A stretch of 64,000 nt of DNA from Streptacidiphilus pinicola (GTDB taxonomy: Bacteria > Actinomycetota > Actinomycetes > Streptomycetales > Streptomycetaceae): NCBI RefSeq assembly GCF_003258295.1, contig NZ_QKYN01000039.1, forward strand, positions 1-64,000. The letters run 5' to 3'. Positions 35,901 through 45,046 of the stretch are shown in pieces (the first letter of the stretch is position 1; every line of letters begins with the position of its first letter). The position numbers and the translations under genes were made by a program. The notes beneath the pieces were generated by a model, which was given only the letters and a program-made list of their open reading frames with translations, was not told the origin of the DNA and searched no databases.

Positions 35901-36716
35901 GCGGAGCTGGACGAGCCCGCCGACGCCAACTACGTGCGGGCGCACGTGGACGAGGACACGGTCGAGCACGGCGACCGCCGCCGCGCCACCGCCCGCATCT
36001 TCGGCTCCAAGCCCGGTGCCTACGGCGCGGGCCTGCTGCCGCTGATCGACGCCCGCAACTGGCGCTCCGACGCCGACCTGGCCGAGGTCTACGCCGTCTG
36101 GGGCGGCTACGCCTACGGCCGCGGCCTCGACGGCCGAGCCGCCCGTGGGGACATGGAGCAGGCGTTCCGCCGCATCTCCGTGGCGGCGAAGAACGTCGAC
36201 ACGCGGGAGCACGACCTGGTCGACGCGGACGACTACTTCCAGTACCACGGCGGCATGGTGGCGATGGTCCGTCACCTCACCGGCGACTCCCCCGCCGCCT
36301 ACGTCGGCGACAGCGCCACGCCGAGCCAGGTCAAGACCCGCACCCTGGGCGAGGAGACGCACCGCGTCTTCCGCGCCCGCGTGGTCAACCCGCGCTGGAT
36401 GGCGGCCATGCGCCGCCACGGCTACAAGGGCGCGTTCGAGATGGCCGCGACCGTCGACTACCTGTTCGGCTACGACGCCACGGCGGGCGTCGTCGACGAC
36501 TGGATGTACGAGAAGCTGGCGGCGGAGTACGTCTTCGACCCCACCAACCAGGAGTTCATGCGCACGTCCAACCCCTGGGCGCTGCGCGGCATCACCGAAC
36601 GGTTGTTGGAGGCGGCCGAGCGCAAGCTCTGGGCCGAACCCGACCAGGAGACGCTGGACCGGCTGCGAGCGACCTATCTGGAGCTCGAAGGCGACCTGGA
36701 AGGGGACGCGGAGTGA
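32973..36716 (+). CDS. cobN: Cobaltochelatase large subunit CobN
   Basis: The 1247-residue protein is the Mg-chelatase H-type subunit that inserts Co2+ into hydrogenobyrinic acid a,c-diamide. Family stretches include [38 protein letters not shown] and [42 protein letters not shown]. Length is that expected. ATG 32973 overlaps the cobQ stop. GTG 33024, 8 bases after GGGAG, is a strong alternative and would remove 17 unconserved residues. It acts with the fused ChlI/ChlD subunit just downstream. Confidence 0.95.
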   Translation: MSHQFAPTSNTNEGVDRVAENRERGTTVLLLSTADTDLLAARASGARYLIGNPTRTDVASELPGLLADADVVVVRLLGGRRAWEDGLDAIAASGVPTVLLGGEAVPDAELMGLSSAPAGVVAEALRYLVEGGAANLAELARFLSDTVLLTGEGFAPPQAMPQYGVRGAGDVREGRPTVGVLFYRAHELSGNTAFVDTLVRAIEAKGGNALPIYCGSLRGADAGLFELVGRCDALVTTVLAAGGTVAADASAGGDGEESWDVGQLAELDIPVVQGLCLTTSRAVWDESDAALSPMDAAMQVAIPEFDGRLISVPFSFKETGADGIPVYVADEERAARVAGIALRHAALRHKPNAEKKLAIVFTAYPTKHSRVGNAVGLDTPASAVRLLDALRGAGYTVDGYPDNGDELIHSLIAAGGHDVEWLTEEQLRAAPARVPLKDYQQWFDALDEELREGVLEHWGEAPGQLYVDGDEIVLASLAFGNVVLMIQPPRGFGENPIAIYHDPDLPPSHHYLAAYRWLEAATSSGGFGADAVVHLGKHGTMEWLPGKGLGLSRGCAPDAVLGELPLIYPFIVNDPGEGTQAKRRGHATIVDHLVPPMARADTYGDLAKLEQLLDEYALVSDLDPTKAPAVRAQIWTLVKAAELHHDLHVDEQPDDDEFDSFVMHIDGYLCEIKDVQIRDGLHILGGGPVDEARVNLVLAVLRSAQIWGGRADALPGLRAALATHFGLVEKELLGEPGAVVTVSPQLRVLVDGPARTGADALDLLEQLCRRLAEGMEARGWAVEAAPGLVLEVLGGPLDTAVAVLEFAAEEVVPRLARTTDELDHILRALRGGYVPAGPSGSPTRGLVNVLPTGRNFYSVDPKAIPSRLSWEVGHALADSLVARYLQDTGAYPKSVGLTVWGTSCMRTQGDDIAEILALLGCRPVWDDASRRVTGFEVVPLAELGRPRIDVTVRISGFFRDAFPHVVALLDDAVRAVAELDEPADANYVRAHVDEDTVEHGDRRRATARIFGSKPGAYGAGLLPLIDARNWRSDADLAEVYAVWGGYAYGRGLDGRAARGDMEQAFRRISVAAKNVDTREHDLVDADDYFQYHGGMVAMVRHLTGDSPAAYVGDSATPSQVKTRTLGEETHRVFRARVVNPRWMAAMRRHGYKGAFEMAATVDYLFGYDATAGVVDDWMYEKLAAEYVFDPTNQEFMRTSNPWALRGITERLLEAAERKLWAEPDQETLDRLRATYLELEGDLEGDAE

Positions 36717-38800
36717 CCACCACCGAGAACCAGGACGCCCGCTACCCGTTCACCGCCGTCGTCGGCATGGACGACCTGCGGCTCGCGCTGCTGCTGAACG
36801 CCGTCTCGCCGCAGGTCGGCGGGGTGCTGGTGCGCGGCGAGAAGGGCACCGCCAAGTCGACCATGGTCCGCGCGCTGGCCGGGCTGCTGCCCGCGATCGG
36901 CGTCGTGTCCGGCTGCCGCTTCGCCTGCGACCCCGCGTCGCCGGACCGGCAGTGCCCGGACGGGCCGCACGTGGGCACCGTGGCGGACGAGCGCCCGACC
37001 TCGCTGGTCGAACTGCCGGTCGGTGTCAGCGAGGACCGCATCGTCGGTTCGCTGGACCTGGAGCGTGCCCTCGCCGAGGGCGTCAAGGCCTACGAGCCGG
37101 GCCTGTTGGCAGCGGCTCATCGGGGCGTGCTCTACATCGACGAGGTCAACCTGCTCCACGACCACCTCGTGGACCTGCTGCTCGACGCGGCCGCGATGGG
37201 TCGCTCCTACGTGGAGCGCGAGGGCGTGTCGGTGCGGCACGCCGCCCGGTTCCTGCTCGTCGGGACGATGAACCCGGAGGAGGGCGAGCTGCGGCCGCAG
37301 CTGCTGGACCGCTTCGGGCTGACCGTCGAGATCGCCGCCACCCGCGAGCCCGAGCAGCGCGCGGAGGTCGTGCGGCGTCGCCTCGGCTACGACGCCGACC
37401 CGGACGGCTTCGCCGCACGCTGGCGTGACGAGGAACGGGCGTTGGCCCAGCACATCGTCACCGCACGGGAGCTGCTGCCGCAGGTGGTGCTCGGCGATGC
37501 GGCGCTGCGTCAGATCACCGCCGTCTGCGCGGCGTTCGAGGTGGACGGGCTGCGCGCGGACATCGTGATGGCCCGTACGGCCGTCGCGCTGGCCGCCTGG
37601 GCCGGCCGCACGCAGGTGCTGGCCGAGGACGTCCGCGTCGCCGCGCAGCTGGCGCTGCCGCATCGGCGACGCCGCAACCCGTTCGACGCACCGGGGTTGG
37701 ACGAGGAGAAGCTGGACGAGACGCTCCAGCAGTTCGCGGGCGAGACCGCGGACTCCGAAGACGGTGAGACGGACCCCGACGGCGACCCCGATGGTGACGG
37801 CCCGGACGGTCCCGACAACGGCGGTGGTGGCGGAGGCGGGGGCCAGGACGCACCCGGCGGACCGGAGTCGGAGGCGTCCGCTCCCGAGAGCCCGGCCGAT
37901 ACCCCCGCCTCGGATCAGCCGCAGCCCACCGCCGGGGCGCCCGCTCCGCGCGAGGCGACGCCGGTCGCGGCCGACCAGCCCTACCGGACGCGGCTGTTCA
38001 AGGTGCCCGGCACCGGTCAGGGCGTGCAGGGCCGCCGCTCGCGCGCCGAGACCGACGGCGGGCACACCATCCGCGCGGCGCGCCCCACCGGCGCGCTCCA
38101 GCGCCTGCACCTGTCCGCCACGCTCCAGGCCGCCGCTCCGCACCAGCTCGCGCGCGGGCGCGACGGGCGCGCGCTGGTGTTGCGCCGTGACGACTTCCGC
38201 CAACAGGTGCGCGAGGGCCGCGAAGGCAACCTCGTCCTCTTCGTCGTCGACGCCTCGGGCTCGATGGCCGCGCGGCAGCGGATGTCGGCGGTCAAGGGCG
38301 CGGTGCTCTCCCTGCTGATGGACGCCTACCAGCGCCGGGACAAGATCGGGATGATCTCCTTCCGCGGCGCGAGCGCCGAGCTGCTGCTGCCGCCCACCTC
38401 CTCGGTCGAGGCGGGCGCGGCGCGGCTGGAGCTGCTGCCGACGGGCGGCCGGACACCGCTCGCGGCGGGGCTGCTGCGCGCCCACGAGACGCTCCGCGTC
38501 GAGCGGCTGCGCGATCCGCTGCGCCGTCCGCTCGTTGTGCTGGTGACGGACGGCCGCGCGACCGGCGCCCGCTCCGCGCTGGACGACGCCCGGCGCGCCG
38601 CGGGGCTGCTGGCCGCGTCCGGCGCGGCGAGCGTGGTGGTGGACTGCGAGAGCGGTCCGGTGCGGCTCGGACTGGCCGGCGAGCTGGCCGGTCACCTGCA
38701 GGCCCCGGCCGTCCGGCTGGACGAGTTGCGCGCGGACACCATGACCGCGCTGGTACAGACGATGACGACGCAGAAGACGATGCAGAAGAAGGCGGCGTAG
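36713..38800 (+). CDS. Fused ChlI/ChlD-type AAA+ and VWA cobaltochelatase subunit
   Basis: The 695-residue protein combines the two small subunits of Mg/Co-chelatase. The N-terminal AAA+ domain has Walker A GEKGTAKST (42-50), Walker B VLYIDEVNLL and arginine-finger region TMNPEEGELRPQLLDRF. A disordered linker (about 345-430) is rich in Asp, Gly and Pro. The C-terminal VWA domain has the MIDAS motif D513-A-S-G-S517. It should power metal insertion by CobN. GTG 36713 overlaps the cobN stop by four bases. Confidence 0.92.
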   Translation: MTTTENQDARYPFTAVVGMDDLRLALLLNAVSPQVGGVLVRGEKGTAKSTMVRALAGLLPAIGVVSGCRFACDPASPDRQCPDGPHVGTVADERPTSLVELPVGVSEDRIVGSLDLERALAEGVKAYEPGLLAAAHRGVLYIDEVNLLHDHLVDLLLDAAAMGRSYVEREGVSVRHAARFLLVGTMNPEEGELRPQLLDRFGLTVEIAATREPEQRAEVVRRRLGYDADPDGFAARWRDEERALAQHIVTARELLPQVVLGDAALRQITAVCAAFEVDGLRADIVMARTAVALAAWAGRTQVLAEDVRVAAQLALPHRRRRNPFDAPGLDEEKLDETLQQFAGETADSEDGETDPDGDPDGDGPDGPDNGGGGGGGGQDAPGGPESEASAPESPADTPASDQPQPTAGAPAPREATPVAADQPYRTRLFKVPGTGQGVQGRRSRAETDGGHTIRAARPTGALQRLHLSATLQAAAPHQLARGRDGRALVLRRDDFRQQVREGREGNLVLFVVDASGSMAARQRMSAVKGAVLSLLMDAYQRRDKIGMISFRGASAELLLPPTSSVEAGAARLELLPTGGRTPLAAGLLRAHETLRVERLRDPLRRPLVVLVTDGRATGARSALDDARRAAGLLAASGAASVVVDCESGPVRLGLAGELAGHLQAPAVRLDELRADTMTALVQTMTTQKTMQKKAA

Positions 38801-38802
38801 CG

Positions 38803-39399
38803 ATGCCCCAGGGACAGCCGACCAGCGTTCCCGACGACGGCCTGACCACGCGTCAGCGCCGCACCCTGCCCGTGCTGGCCGTCCACACCGGCCCCGGCAA
38901 GGGCAAGTCGACTGCCGCCTTCGGCATGGCGCTGCGTGCCTGGAACCAGGGCTGGCCGATCGGGGTGTTCCAGTTCGTCAAGTCCGCCAAGTGGAAGGTC
39001 GGCGAGGAGCACGCGCTGAAGGTCCTCGGTGCGAGCGACGAGGGCGGCACCGTCTCGTGGCACAAGATGGGCGAGGGCTGGTCCTGGGTCCAGCGCGAGA
39101 TCGCCGAGTCCGAGGACGCGGCGCGCGAGGGCTGGGAGCAGGTCAAGCGCGACCTCGCCGCCGAGACCTACCGCTTCTACGTGCTCGACGAGTTCACCTA
39201 CCCGATGCACTGGGGCTGGATCGACGTGGACGAGGTGCTGGAGGTGCTGGCCGATCGGCCCGGCTCGCAGCACGTCGTCATCACCGGCCGCTACGCGCCC
39301 GAGAAGCTCGTCGAGGCCGCCGACCTGGTCACCGAGATGACCAAGGTGAAGCACCCGATGGACGCCGGCCGCAAGGGGCAGCGGGGCATCGAGTGGTAG
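38803..39399 (+). CDS. cobO: Cob(I)yrinic acid a,c-diamide adenosyltransferase CobO
   Basis: The 198-residue ATP-binding protein adenosylates the cobalt atom of corrinoids. The P-loop TGPGKGKSTAAFG is at 29-41. The family stretches NQGWPIGVFQFVKSAKW and YVLDEFTYPMHWGWID are also visible. It starts two bases after the chelatase gene and overlaps cobB by seven bases. Confidence 0.95.
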   Translation: MPQGQPTSVPDDGLTTRQRRTLPVLAVHTGPGKGKSTAAFGMALRAWNQGWPIGVFQFVKSAKWKVGEEHALKVLGASDEGGTVSWHKMGEGWSWVQREIAESEDAAREGWEQVKRDLAAETYRFYVLDEFTYPMHWGWIDVDEVLEVLADRPGSQHVVITGRYAPEKLVEAADLVTEMTKVKHPMDAGRKGQRGIEW

Positions 39400-40784
39400 C
39401 GGACGTGCCGCGCGTCGTCCTGGCCGCGCCCGCCTCGGGCAGCGGCAAGACGACCGTGGCGACGGGCCTGATGGCGGCGCTGACCGCGCGCGGCCTGCGG
39501 GTCTCCCCACACAAAGTCGGGCCCGACTACATCGATCCCGGCTACCACGCGCTCGCCACCGGCCGTCCGGGGCGCAACCTGGACGCCTTCATGAGCGGCC
39601 CCGAGCGGATCGCGCCGCTGTTCCTGCACGGCGCGGCCGGGGCGGACGTGGCCGTCGTCGAGGGCGTGATGGGCCTGTTCGACGGCGCGGCCGGACGGGG
39701 CGAGTTGGCGTCCACGGCGCACGTCGCCAAGTTGCTGCGGGCGCCGGTGGTCCTGGTCGTGGACGGCTCCTCGCAGAGCCGGTCCGTGGCCGCACTGGTG
39801 CACGGCTTCGCGTCCTGGGATCCCGAGGTGCGGCTGGGCGGGGTGATCCTCAACCGGGTCGCCTCCGACCGGCACGAGGCGATGCTGCGGGAGGCGCTGG
39901 AGGAGGGCGGCGGCGTGCCGGTGCTCGGCGCGCTGCGGCGGACGGACGCGGTGGCGACGCCGTCGCGCCACCTGGGGCTGGTGCCGGCGGTCGAGCGGGA
40001 CGCGGCGGCGCTGGAGGCCGTTCGGGCGATGGGCGAGCTGGTGGCCGCCGGGGTGGACCTGGACGCGCTGCTCGCCCTGGCTCGCAGCGCACCCGCTTTG
40101 CCGGACCTGCCGTGGGATCCGGTGGAGGAGATCACCGCTCTCGATCCTGAGCACGCGTCACAGCCGCGTCCCGTGATCGCGTTGGCGGGCGGTGCGGCGT
40201 TCTCGTTCTCCTACGCCGAGAACGCCGAGCTGCTCACCGCCGCCGGTGCGGAGGTGGTCACCTTCGACCCGCTGCACGACGAGAAGCTGCCCGAGCGCGC
40301 GTCCGCCCTCGTCGTCGGCGGCGGCTTCCCGGAGATCTACGCGTCGGAGCTCTCCGCCAACCAGGCGCTCCGCGACGAGATCACCGCTCTCGCGGCGTCC
40401 GGGGCGCCGATCGCGGCGGAGTGCGCCGGGCTCCTCTATCTCTGCCGCTCGCTGGACGGCGCCCCCATGTGCGGCGTCCTCGACGCGGAGGCGTGCATGT
40501 CCCCCCGCCTCACCCTCGGCTACCGCGAGGCCGTCGCCCTCAGCGACAGCCCCCTCGCGCCGGCGGGCCTGCGCCTCCCGGGACACGAGTTCCACCGCAC
40601 CCGCACCGTCCCCGGATCCGGCCCCTCCCCTGCCTGGGGCTGGCGCCCCCACGACGGCAAGCTGACCACCGAGGGCTTCACCTCCCCGTCCCTGCACGCC
40701 TCCTACCTCCACCTCCACTGGACCGCCGCTCCGTCCGTCGCACTCCGCCTCGTCCGGCACGCGCGCGCCCACGCGGCAGAATGA
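39393..40784 (+). CDS. cobB: Cobyrinic/hydrogenobyrinic acid a,c-diamide synthase CobB
   Basis: The 463-residue glutamine-dependent ligase amidates the a and c side chains of the corrin. The N-terminal domain opens with the P-loop APASGSGKTT (about 12-21) and HKVGPDYIDPGYH. The C-terminal amidotransferase domain has its Cys in IAAECAGLLYL and a terminal His stretch SYLHLHW. GTG 39393 overlaps cobO; GTG 39405 is also possible. It is the last corrin gene of this operon. Confidence 0.94.
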   Translation: MVADVPRVVLAAPASGSGKTTVATGLMAALTARGLRVSPHKVGPDYIDPGYHALATGRPGRNLDAFMSGPERIAPLFLHGAAGADVAVVEGVMGLFDGAAGRGELASTAHVAKLLRAPVVLVVDGSSQSRSVAALVHGFASWDPEVRLGGVILNRVASDRHEAMLREALEEGGGVPVLGALRRTDAVATPSRHLGLVPAVERDAAALEAVRAMGELVAAGVDLDALLALARSAPALPDLPWDPVEEITALDPEHASQPRPVIALAGGAAFSFSYAENAELLTAAGAEVVTFDPLHDEKLPERASALVVGGGFPEIYASELSANQALRDEITALAASGAPIAAECAGLLYLCRSLDGAPMCGVLDAEACMSPRLTLGYREAVALSDSPLAPAGLRLPGHEFHRTRTVPGSGPSPAWGWRPHDGKLTTEGFTSPSLHASYLHLHWTAAPSVALRLVRHARAHAAE

Positions 40785-40788
40785 CCCC

Positions 40789-41181
40789 ATGACCAGCACC
40801 GCCCTCTGCCCTTGCGGCACCGGCCGCCCCTACGCCTTCTGCTGCGGCCCCTTCCACGCGGGCAACGCCCAGGCCCCGACCGCCGAAGCCCTGATGCGCT
40901 CCCGCTTCTCGGCCTTCGCCAAGCGCGAGGTTCCCTACCTGCTGCGCACCTGGGCCCCGGAGACGCGTCCGCCGGCGATCGATCTCGAGCCGGACCTGCG
41001 CTGGGAGCGCCTGGAGATCGTGGGCACGACGGAAGGCGGCCCCTTCCACCAGCAGGGCACGGTCGAGTTCCGCGCCCACTTCCGCGAGGGCCGGGGCGGC
41101 GGGGTGCTCCACGAGAACAGCCGTTTCCGCCGCGAGGACGGCGCCTGGGTCTACGTCGACGGCGACATCCAGGACTCTTGA
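40789..41181 (+). CDS. YchJ-family SEC-C motif protein
   Basis: The 130-residue protein starts with the zinc-binding SEC-C motif CPCGTGRPYAFCCG, followed by the UPF0225/YchJ fold (LMRSRFSAFAKREVPYLLRTW and a cystatin-like NTF2-type domain). Function is not established. It starts four bases after cobB and so may ride on the cob transcript. Confidence 0.88.
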   Translation: MTSTALCPCGTGRPYAFCCGPFHAGNAQAPTAEALMRSRFSAFAKREVPYLLRTWAPETRPPAIDLEPDLRWERLEIVGTTEGGPFHQQGTVEFRAHFREGRGGGVLHENSRFRREDGAWVYVDGDIQDS

Positions 41182-41256
41182 CCAGCACATGAGTTGAGCG
41201 TCACGATGACCTGCGCCTGCTGCGGCGCGGAGGTCCGCACGGGGGCGGTGGGGAAC

Positions 41257-41937
41257 GTGACGGAGACCCGGAGCCGCCCGGACGTCCGAGCGACTCCGCC
41301 TCCGGCGCTGCCCGCGTCACTGCGCGCACCGCTCGGCCTGGCCGCCGCGCTCGGCGCGCTCGTGGTCGTGCTGCTCGGGGTCGTCTCCGCGAGCCACAGC
41401 GAGCCGGGCCGGGTGGACACCTGGGTCCAGCCCGCCTCGACCGAGCTCTCCTCGCCGTGGCGGACCATCGCGCTGGCGCTGGACTTCCTGGGGCAACCGG
41501 TCGGCGCGGTGCTGCTGGTCGGCGTCCTCGCGGTGGGCTGCCTGCCGCTGCGCGGTCCTCGCGCGGCGGCGCTCGTGGTCGTCGGCGCCGGCCTGACGGT
41601 GGTGACGACGACGCTGCTCAAGCACCTGGTGGGGCGCACCATCCACGGCGACAACCTCTCCTACCCGAGCGGGCACACCGCCCTGCTGACCGCGCTCGCC
41701 CTCGCGGTGGCGCTGCCGGTGACCGGCCGGGCCCGGCTGGGCAGGACGGCCGGCACGCTGCTCGTCCTCACCGCGGCGCTGGTCGCCGGGGCCGCCGCGG
41801 GCTGGGCCCAGGTCTCCCTGGGCGCGCACTACCCGACCGACGCACTCGCCGGCTGGTGCACCGCACTGACGGTGCTTCCGGCGACCGCCTGGCTGATCGA
41901 CCGGACCGTCGACGCCGCTCGGCCGGGGCGGCGCTGA
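41257..41937 (+). CDS. PAP2-superfamily membrane phosphatase
   Basis: The 226-residue protein has about six membrane segments and the PAP2 motifs KHLVGRT, SYPSGHTALL and LGAHYPTDALAG, so it probably dephosphorylates a lipid phosphate. Motif 1 has Thr for the usual Pro and motif 3 has Leu for the usual Arg. The start is uncertain: GTG 41257 gives a family-like N-terminus, while ATG 41206 would add a short CACC-containing leader. It is convergent with the polysaccharide operon, 7 bases away. Confidence 0.78.
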   Translation: MTETRSRPDVRATPPPALPASLRAPLGLAAALGALVVVLLGVVSASHSEPGRVDTWVQPASTELSSPWRTIALALDFLGQPVGAVLLVGVLAVGCLPLRGPRAAALVVVGAGLTVVTTTLLKHLVGRTIHGDNLSYPSGHTALLTALALAVALPVTGRARLGRTAGTLLVLTAALVAGAAAGWAQVSLGAHYPTDALAGWCTALTVLPATAWLIDRTVDAARPGRR

Positions 41938-41944
41938 CGTCGGC

Positions 41945-43270
41945 TCACACCCGGCGACGGAAGGCGGGTTTCACCGGTCGCCCGCCCGTCCAGGGGGTGG
42001 GATCGGCGGCGTCCAGGGCCTTCCGGTACACCGCGCAGGCCTGGGCCACCGCCTCGACGGTGCGGTCGACGTCGTCCTCGCCGAGCGCGCTGCTCACCAC
42101 GAACGACGGGGCCAGCACCCCGCCCAGCAGGAGCTGGCGCAGGAACAGGGTGCGGTAGGACTGCGACGGCTGCCGCTGCTCGTCGAGGGTGGCGAAGACC
42201 AGGTTGGCGGCCCGGCCGCGGACGACGACGTGCTCGCCGACGCCCATGGTGGCCGCGGCCTGGCGGACACCGGCGGCCAGGCGTTCGCCGAGGGCGGCCA
42301 GCCGGGCGCTGACGCCCTCCTCGACATAGGTGTCGAGCACGGCCATCGCCGCGGCCAACGCGTGCGTCTCCGCGCCGTGCGTGGTGGACAGCAGGAAGAC
42401 CCGCTCGCCGCAGTGGCGCAGCCCGCCCCACTCCATCAGCTCGCGGCGCCCGGCCAGCGCGGCGACGGCGAACCCGTTGCCGAGCGCCTTGCCGAAGGTG
42501 GAGAGATCCGGGGTGACGCCGTAGAGGCCCTGGGCGCCGGCCTCGGACCAGCGGAAGCCGGTGATCATCTCATCGAAGACCAGGACGCAGCCGTGCCGGT
42601 CGGCCAGCTCGCGCAGCCCGGCGAGGTACCCGGGCGGAGGCTCGGTGGCGGTGGCGGGTTCGAGGATCAGGCACGCCACCTCCCCCTGGTGCCGGGCCAG
42701 CAGGGCCTCCGTGGCGGCCAGGTCCCCGTAGGGGAAGGCCACGGTGAGCGCGGTGGTCTCCGCCGGGATGCCGGCGGACATCGGCGTGGTGCCGATGAAC
42801 CAGTCGTCGACGGAGAAGAACGGGTGGTCGGCGCAGACGGCCACCAGCGGACGTCCGGTGACGGCGCGGGCGAGGCGTACCGCGGCGGTGGTGACGTCGG
42901 AGCCGTTCTTGGCGAACTTCACCATCTCCGCGGTCGGCACCGTGGCCAGGAAGAGCTCCGCGGCCTCGACCTCGAGGATGGACGGCCGGACGAAGTTGCT
43001 GCCGCGGTCGAGCTCCCGCCGCACCGCCTCGGTGACGCGCGGGTGGGCGTGGCCGAGGCTGACCGACCGCAGGCCGGAGCCGTACTCGACGTACCGGTTG
43101 CCGTCGACGTCCCAGACGTGGGCGCCGCGGCCGTGGCTGATGACCGGCGCGAGGTTCTCGGGGTACTGGTCGTCGCCCTTGGCGTAGGTGTGCGCGCCCC
43201 CGGGGATCAGGGCGTGCAGTCGCTCGTTGGCCTGCCGCGAGCGGGGCAGGAGGAGCTCTTCGGAGTGCAC
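41945..43270 (-). CDS. Class III aminotransferase, GSA-aminomutase-like, in polysaccharide operon
   Basis: The 441-residue PLP enzyme resembles glutamate-1-semialdehyde aminomutase (HemL), with GGAHTYAKGDDQYPENLAP at the start, VLVFDEMITGFRWSEAGAQG and the PLP lysine in LSTFGKALGNGF. It is in a sugar operon, so it more likely transaminates a sugar or side-chain intermediate than makes heme. GAGG 5 bases before GTG 43270. It is the last gene of the operon. Confidence 0.86.
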   Translation of the reverse strand: MHSEELLLPRSRQANERLHALIPGGAHTYAKGDDQYPENLAPVISHGRGAHVWDVDGNRYVEYGSGLRSVSLGHAHPRVTEAVRRELDRGSNFVRPSILEVEAAELFLATVPTAEMVKFAKNGSDVTTAAVRLARAVTGRPLVAVCADHPFFSVDDWFIGTTPMSAGIPAETTALTVAFPYGDLAATEALLARHQGEVACLILEPATATEPPPGYLAGLRELADRHGCVLVFDEMITGFRWSEAGAQGLYGVTPDLSTFGKALGNGFAVAALAGRRELMEWGGLRHCGERVFLLSTTHGAETHALAAAMAVLDTYVEEGVSARLAALGERLAAGVRQAAATMGVGEHVVVRGRAANLVFATLDEQRQPSQSYRTLFLRQLLLGGVLAPSFVVSSALGEDDVDRTVEAVAQACAVYRKALDAADPTPWTGGRPVKPAFRRRV

Positions 43271-43277
43271 ACCGACC

Positions 43278-43829
43278 TCACTTCTCGTTCGTTCGGACGA
43301 CCTCGGCGAGCCGGGGTGCGTCCGCGTCCCGCTTGGACATGGAGGTGACCGGCAGCGGCCAGGGAATGGCGAGTTCGGGGTCGTCGAAGGCGATCGTCAC
43401 GTCCTCGGCCGGATCGTGCGGCCGGTCGATCCGGTAGGAGACGTCGGCAGTCCCGGTCAGCGCCTGGAAGCCGTGGGCGCAGCCCGCCGGGACGTAGAGG
43501 GTGGTCTGGGTCTCGCCGGACAGCTCGAAGAAGGCCCGGTTGCGATAGGTCGGCGAGCCCGGCCGCAGGTCCACGACGACATCGAAGACCTTGCCGTAGG
43601 AGCAGCGCACCAGCTTGGCCTCGCCGGCGCCGGAGCGCAGGTGCAGCCCGCGCAGGACGCCCTCGACCGAGCGGGAGACGCTGTCCTGGACGAAGGCGTC
43701 CGGGTCCAGGCCCACGGAGCGGAGCACGTCGGCGTCGAAGGTGCGGCAGAAGAAGCCGCGTTCGTCCGCGTGCGGTGTCGGCTCGAAGAGGTACGCGCCG
43801 GCGATGGCCGGGACCTCGGTCGCTTTCAT
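43278..43829 (-). CDS. RmlC-like nucleotide-sugar 3,5-epimerase
   Basis: The 183-residue cupin-type protein matches dTDP-4-keto-6-deoxyhexose 3,5-epimerases, with DERGFFCRTF, QDSVSRSVEGVLRGLHLR (catalytic His) and VPAGCAHGFQALTGTADVSYRID. With the RfbF gene in the operon, the substrate may be a CDP-linked keto sugar. The ATG 43829 overlaps the stop of the pyruvyltransferase, with AGGAGG just before it. Confidence 0.87.
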   Translation of the reverse strand: MKATEVPAIAGAYLFEPTPHADERGFFCRTFDADVLRSVGLDPDAFVQDSVSRSVEGVLRGLHLRSGAGEAKLVRCSYGKVFDVVVDLRPGSPTYRNRAFFELSGETQTTLYVPAGCAHGFQALTGTADVSYRIDRPHDPAEDVTIAFDDPELAIPWPLPVTSMSKRDADAPRLAEVVRTNEK

Positions 43830-45046
43830 CGGGCCTCCTGGGCGACCGGGAAGAGAGCCGCGGTCAGATCGGTGAACTGGTCCTGGACGCGCCGGGCGGC
43901 GACCACGTTCCGCTCGGCGAGGGTCTGCCGCAGCTGTGCCGAGTGCCGTTCCAACTCCCGGAACTGCTCCAGCAGTCGGTCGGCGTCGACGGCGCGGGCC
44001 GGGTGGCAGTACGCGGCCAGCCCCAGGTCCGCCATCAGCGCCTCGGTCTTGGCCGCGTAGCTGAGGGCGAGGGTGGGCGTGCCGACCTTCAAGGCGGAGA
44101 TCAGGTTGTGGTAGCGGATCGCCACCACGGTCGCGGCGGCCGCCGTCTCCTTCATCAGGTCGGCCAGCGAGGTCACGTCGGCGGCGGTGAGCAGCGGCGA
44201 GGGCACCGCGTCGAGGATCGCGGCGACCACCGGCGCGTCCACCCCGTCGCCGTACAGCAGTCGGACCGGCCGGCCGTCCTCGACCAGCGTGCGGACGAAA
44301 CGGATCGTCCCGTCGAGGTAGCGCCGGTGGATCTCGTCCGCCCGGGCGCGGTCGTCGTCGCTGCCGTGGTAGTCCATGACGCCGACGCAGACGGGTCCGC
44401 GCGGGTCCGCGGGGGCGCTCGCCGGAAGGGTGGGCAGCGCGAAGGCGAGGTCCGGGTAGACCCCGTCGCGCGCGGTGTTCACGCCCATCGCCCGCATCGC
44501 CTCCCGGGACGGGGCGTCCCGGTAGGACCGGTACCGGGCCAGCCGCGCCGACCAGCGCACCAGGGCGCGGGTCGCCGGGTTGCCGATCACGGCGGCGCCG
44601 ACGCTGACCAGCGCGACCGGGGTGCCGAACAGCCGGCCGGTCGCGCAGAGCAGGAACAGCGCGTAGGGGAAGCCCCAGGGGCGCAACGGCAGCGTGGCCT
44701 CCAGGACGCCCATGCCCGGCACGATCACCACGTCGTGCCGGCGCACCCACGCGGCAGTGCGGGCGACGTCGAGGAGTTTGCCGAGGCTCTTCGTCGCGAG
44801 GGCGCCCGCCCGCGAGGCGGTGCGGTACTCGCCGCGGTTCCAGTGCATGCGTGTCGCGGGGATCCCGAACCGGGCGGAGACGAACTCGGGCCCGCCGCAC
44901 AGCGCGTCCACAACGGCCTCCGGGTGCTCGGCGCTCAGGTGGCCGAGCAGGGCCTCCAAGGAGCCGTCGTTGCCCAGGTTGCCGGAGCCGAGCAGCCCGA
45001 ACACCCCGATCCGCACCGGAGTTCGGGTCCCGTTCGCGGAGGTCAT
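43826..45046 (-). CDS. Polysaccharide pyruvyl transferase family protein
   Basis: The 406-residue protein fits the WcaK/CsaB/EpsI family, with RIGVFGLLGSGNLGNDGSLEALL, VVIVPGMGVLE, and the C-terminal segment VVAIRYHNLISALKVGTPTLALSYAAK. The family transfers pyruvyl groups from phosphoenolpyruvate to sugars, making acidic ketals. ATG 45046 overlaps the previous stop by four bases. Confidence 0.86.
   Translation of the reverse strand: MTSANGTRTPVRIGVFGLLGSGNLGNDGSLEALLGHLSAEHPEAVVDALCGGPEFVSARFGIPATRMHWNRGEYRTASRAGALATKSLGKLLDVARTAAWVRRHDVVIVPGMGVLEATLPLRPWGFPYALFLLCATGRLFGTPVALVSVGAAVIGNPATRALVRWSARLARYRSYRDAPSREAMRAMGVNTARDGVYPDLAFALPTLPASAPADPRGPVCVGVMDYHGSDDDRARADEIHRRYLDGTIRFVRTLVEDGRPVRLLYGDGVDAPVVAAILDAVPSPLLTAADVTSLADLMKETAAAATVVAIRYHNLISALKVGTPTLALSYAAKTEALMADLGLAAYCHPARAVDADRLLEQFRELERHSAQLRQTLAERNVVAARRVQDQFTDLTAALFPVAQEAR

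Noticed and set aside
32649-36419. 1256-codon minus-strand frame opposite cobN
   Set aside because: cobN is certain from conserved stretches; the shadow has no recognisable domain.
41945-43270. Heme biosynthesis hemL
   Set aside because: The family match is to GSA aminomutase-like enzymes, but the gene ends a sugar operon and no heme gene is near.
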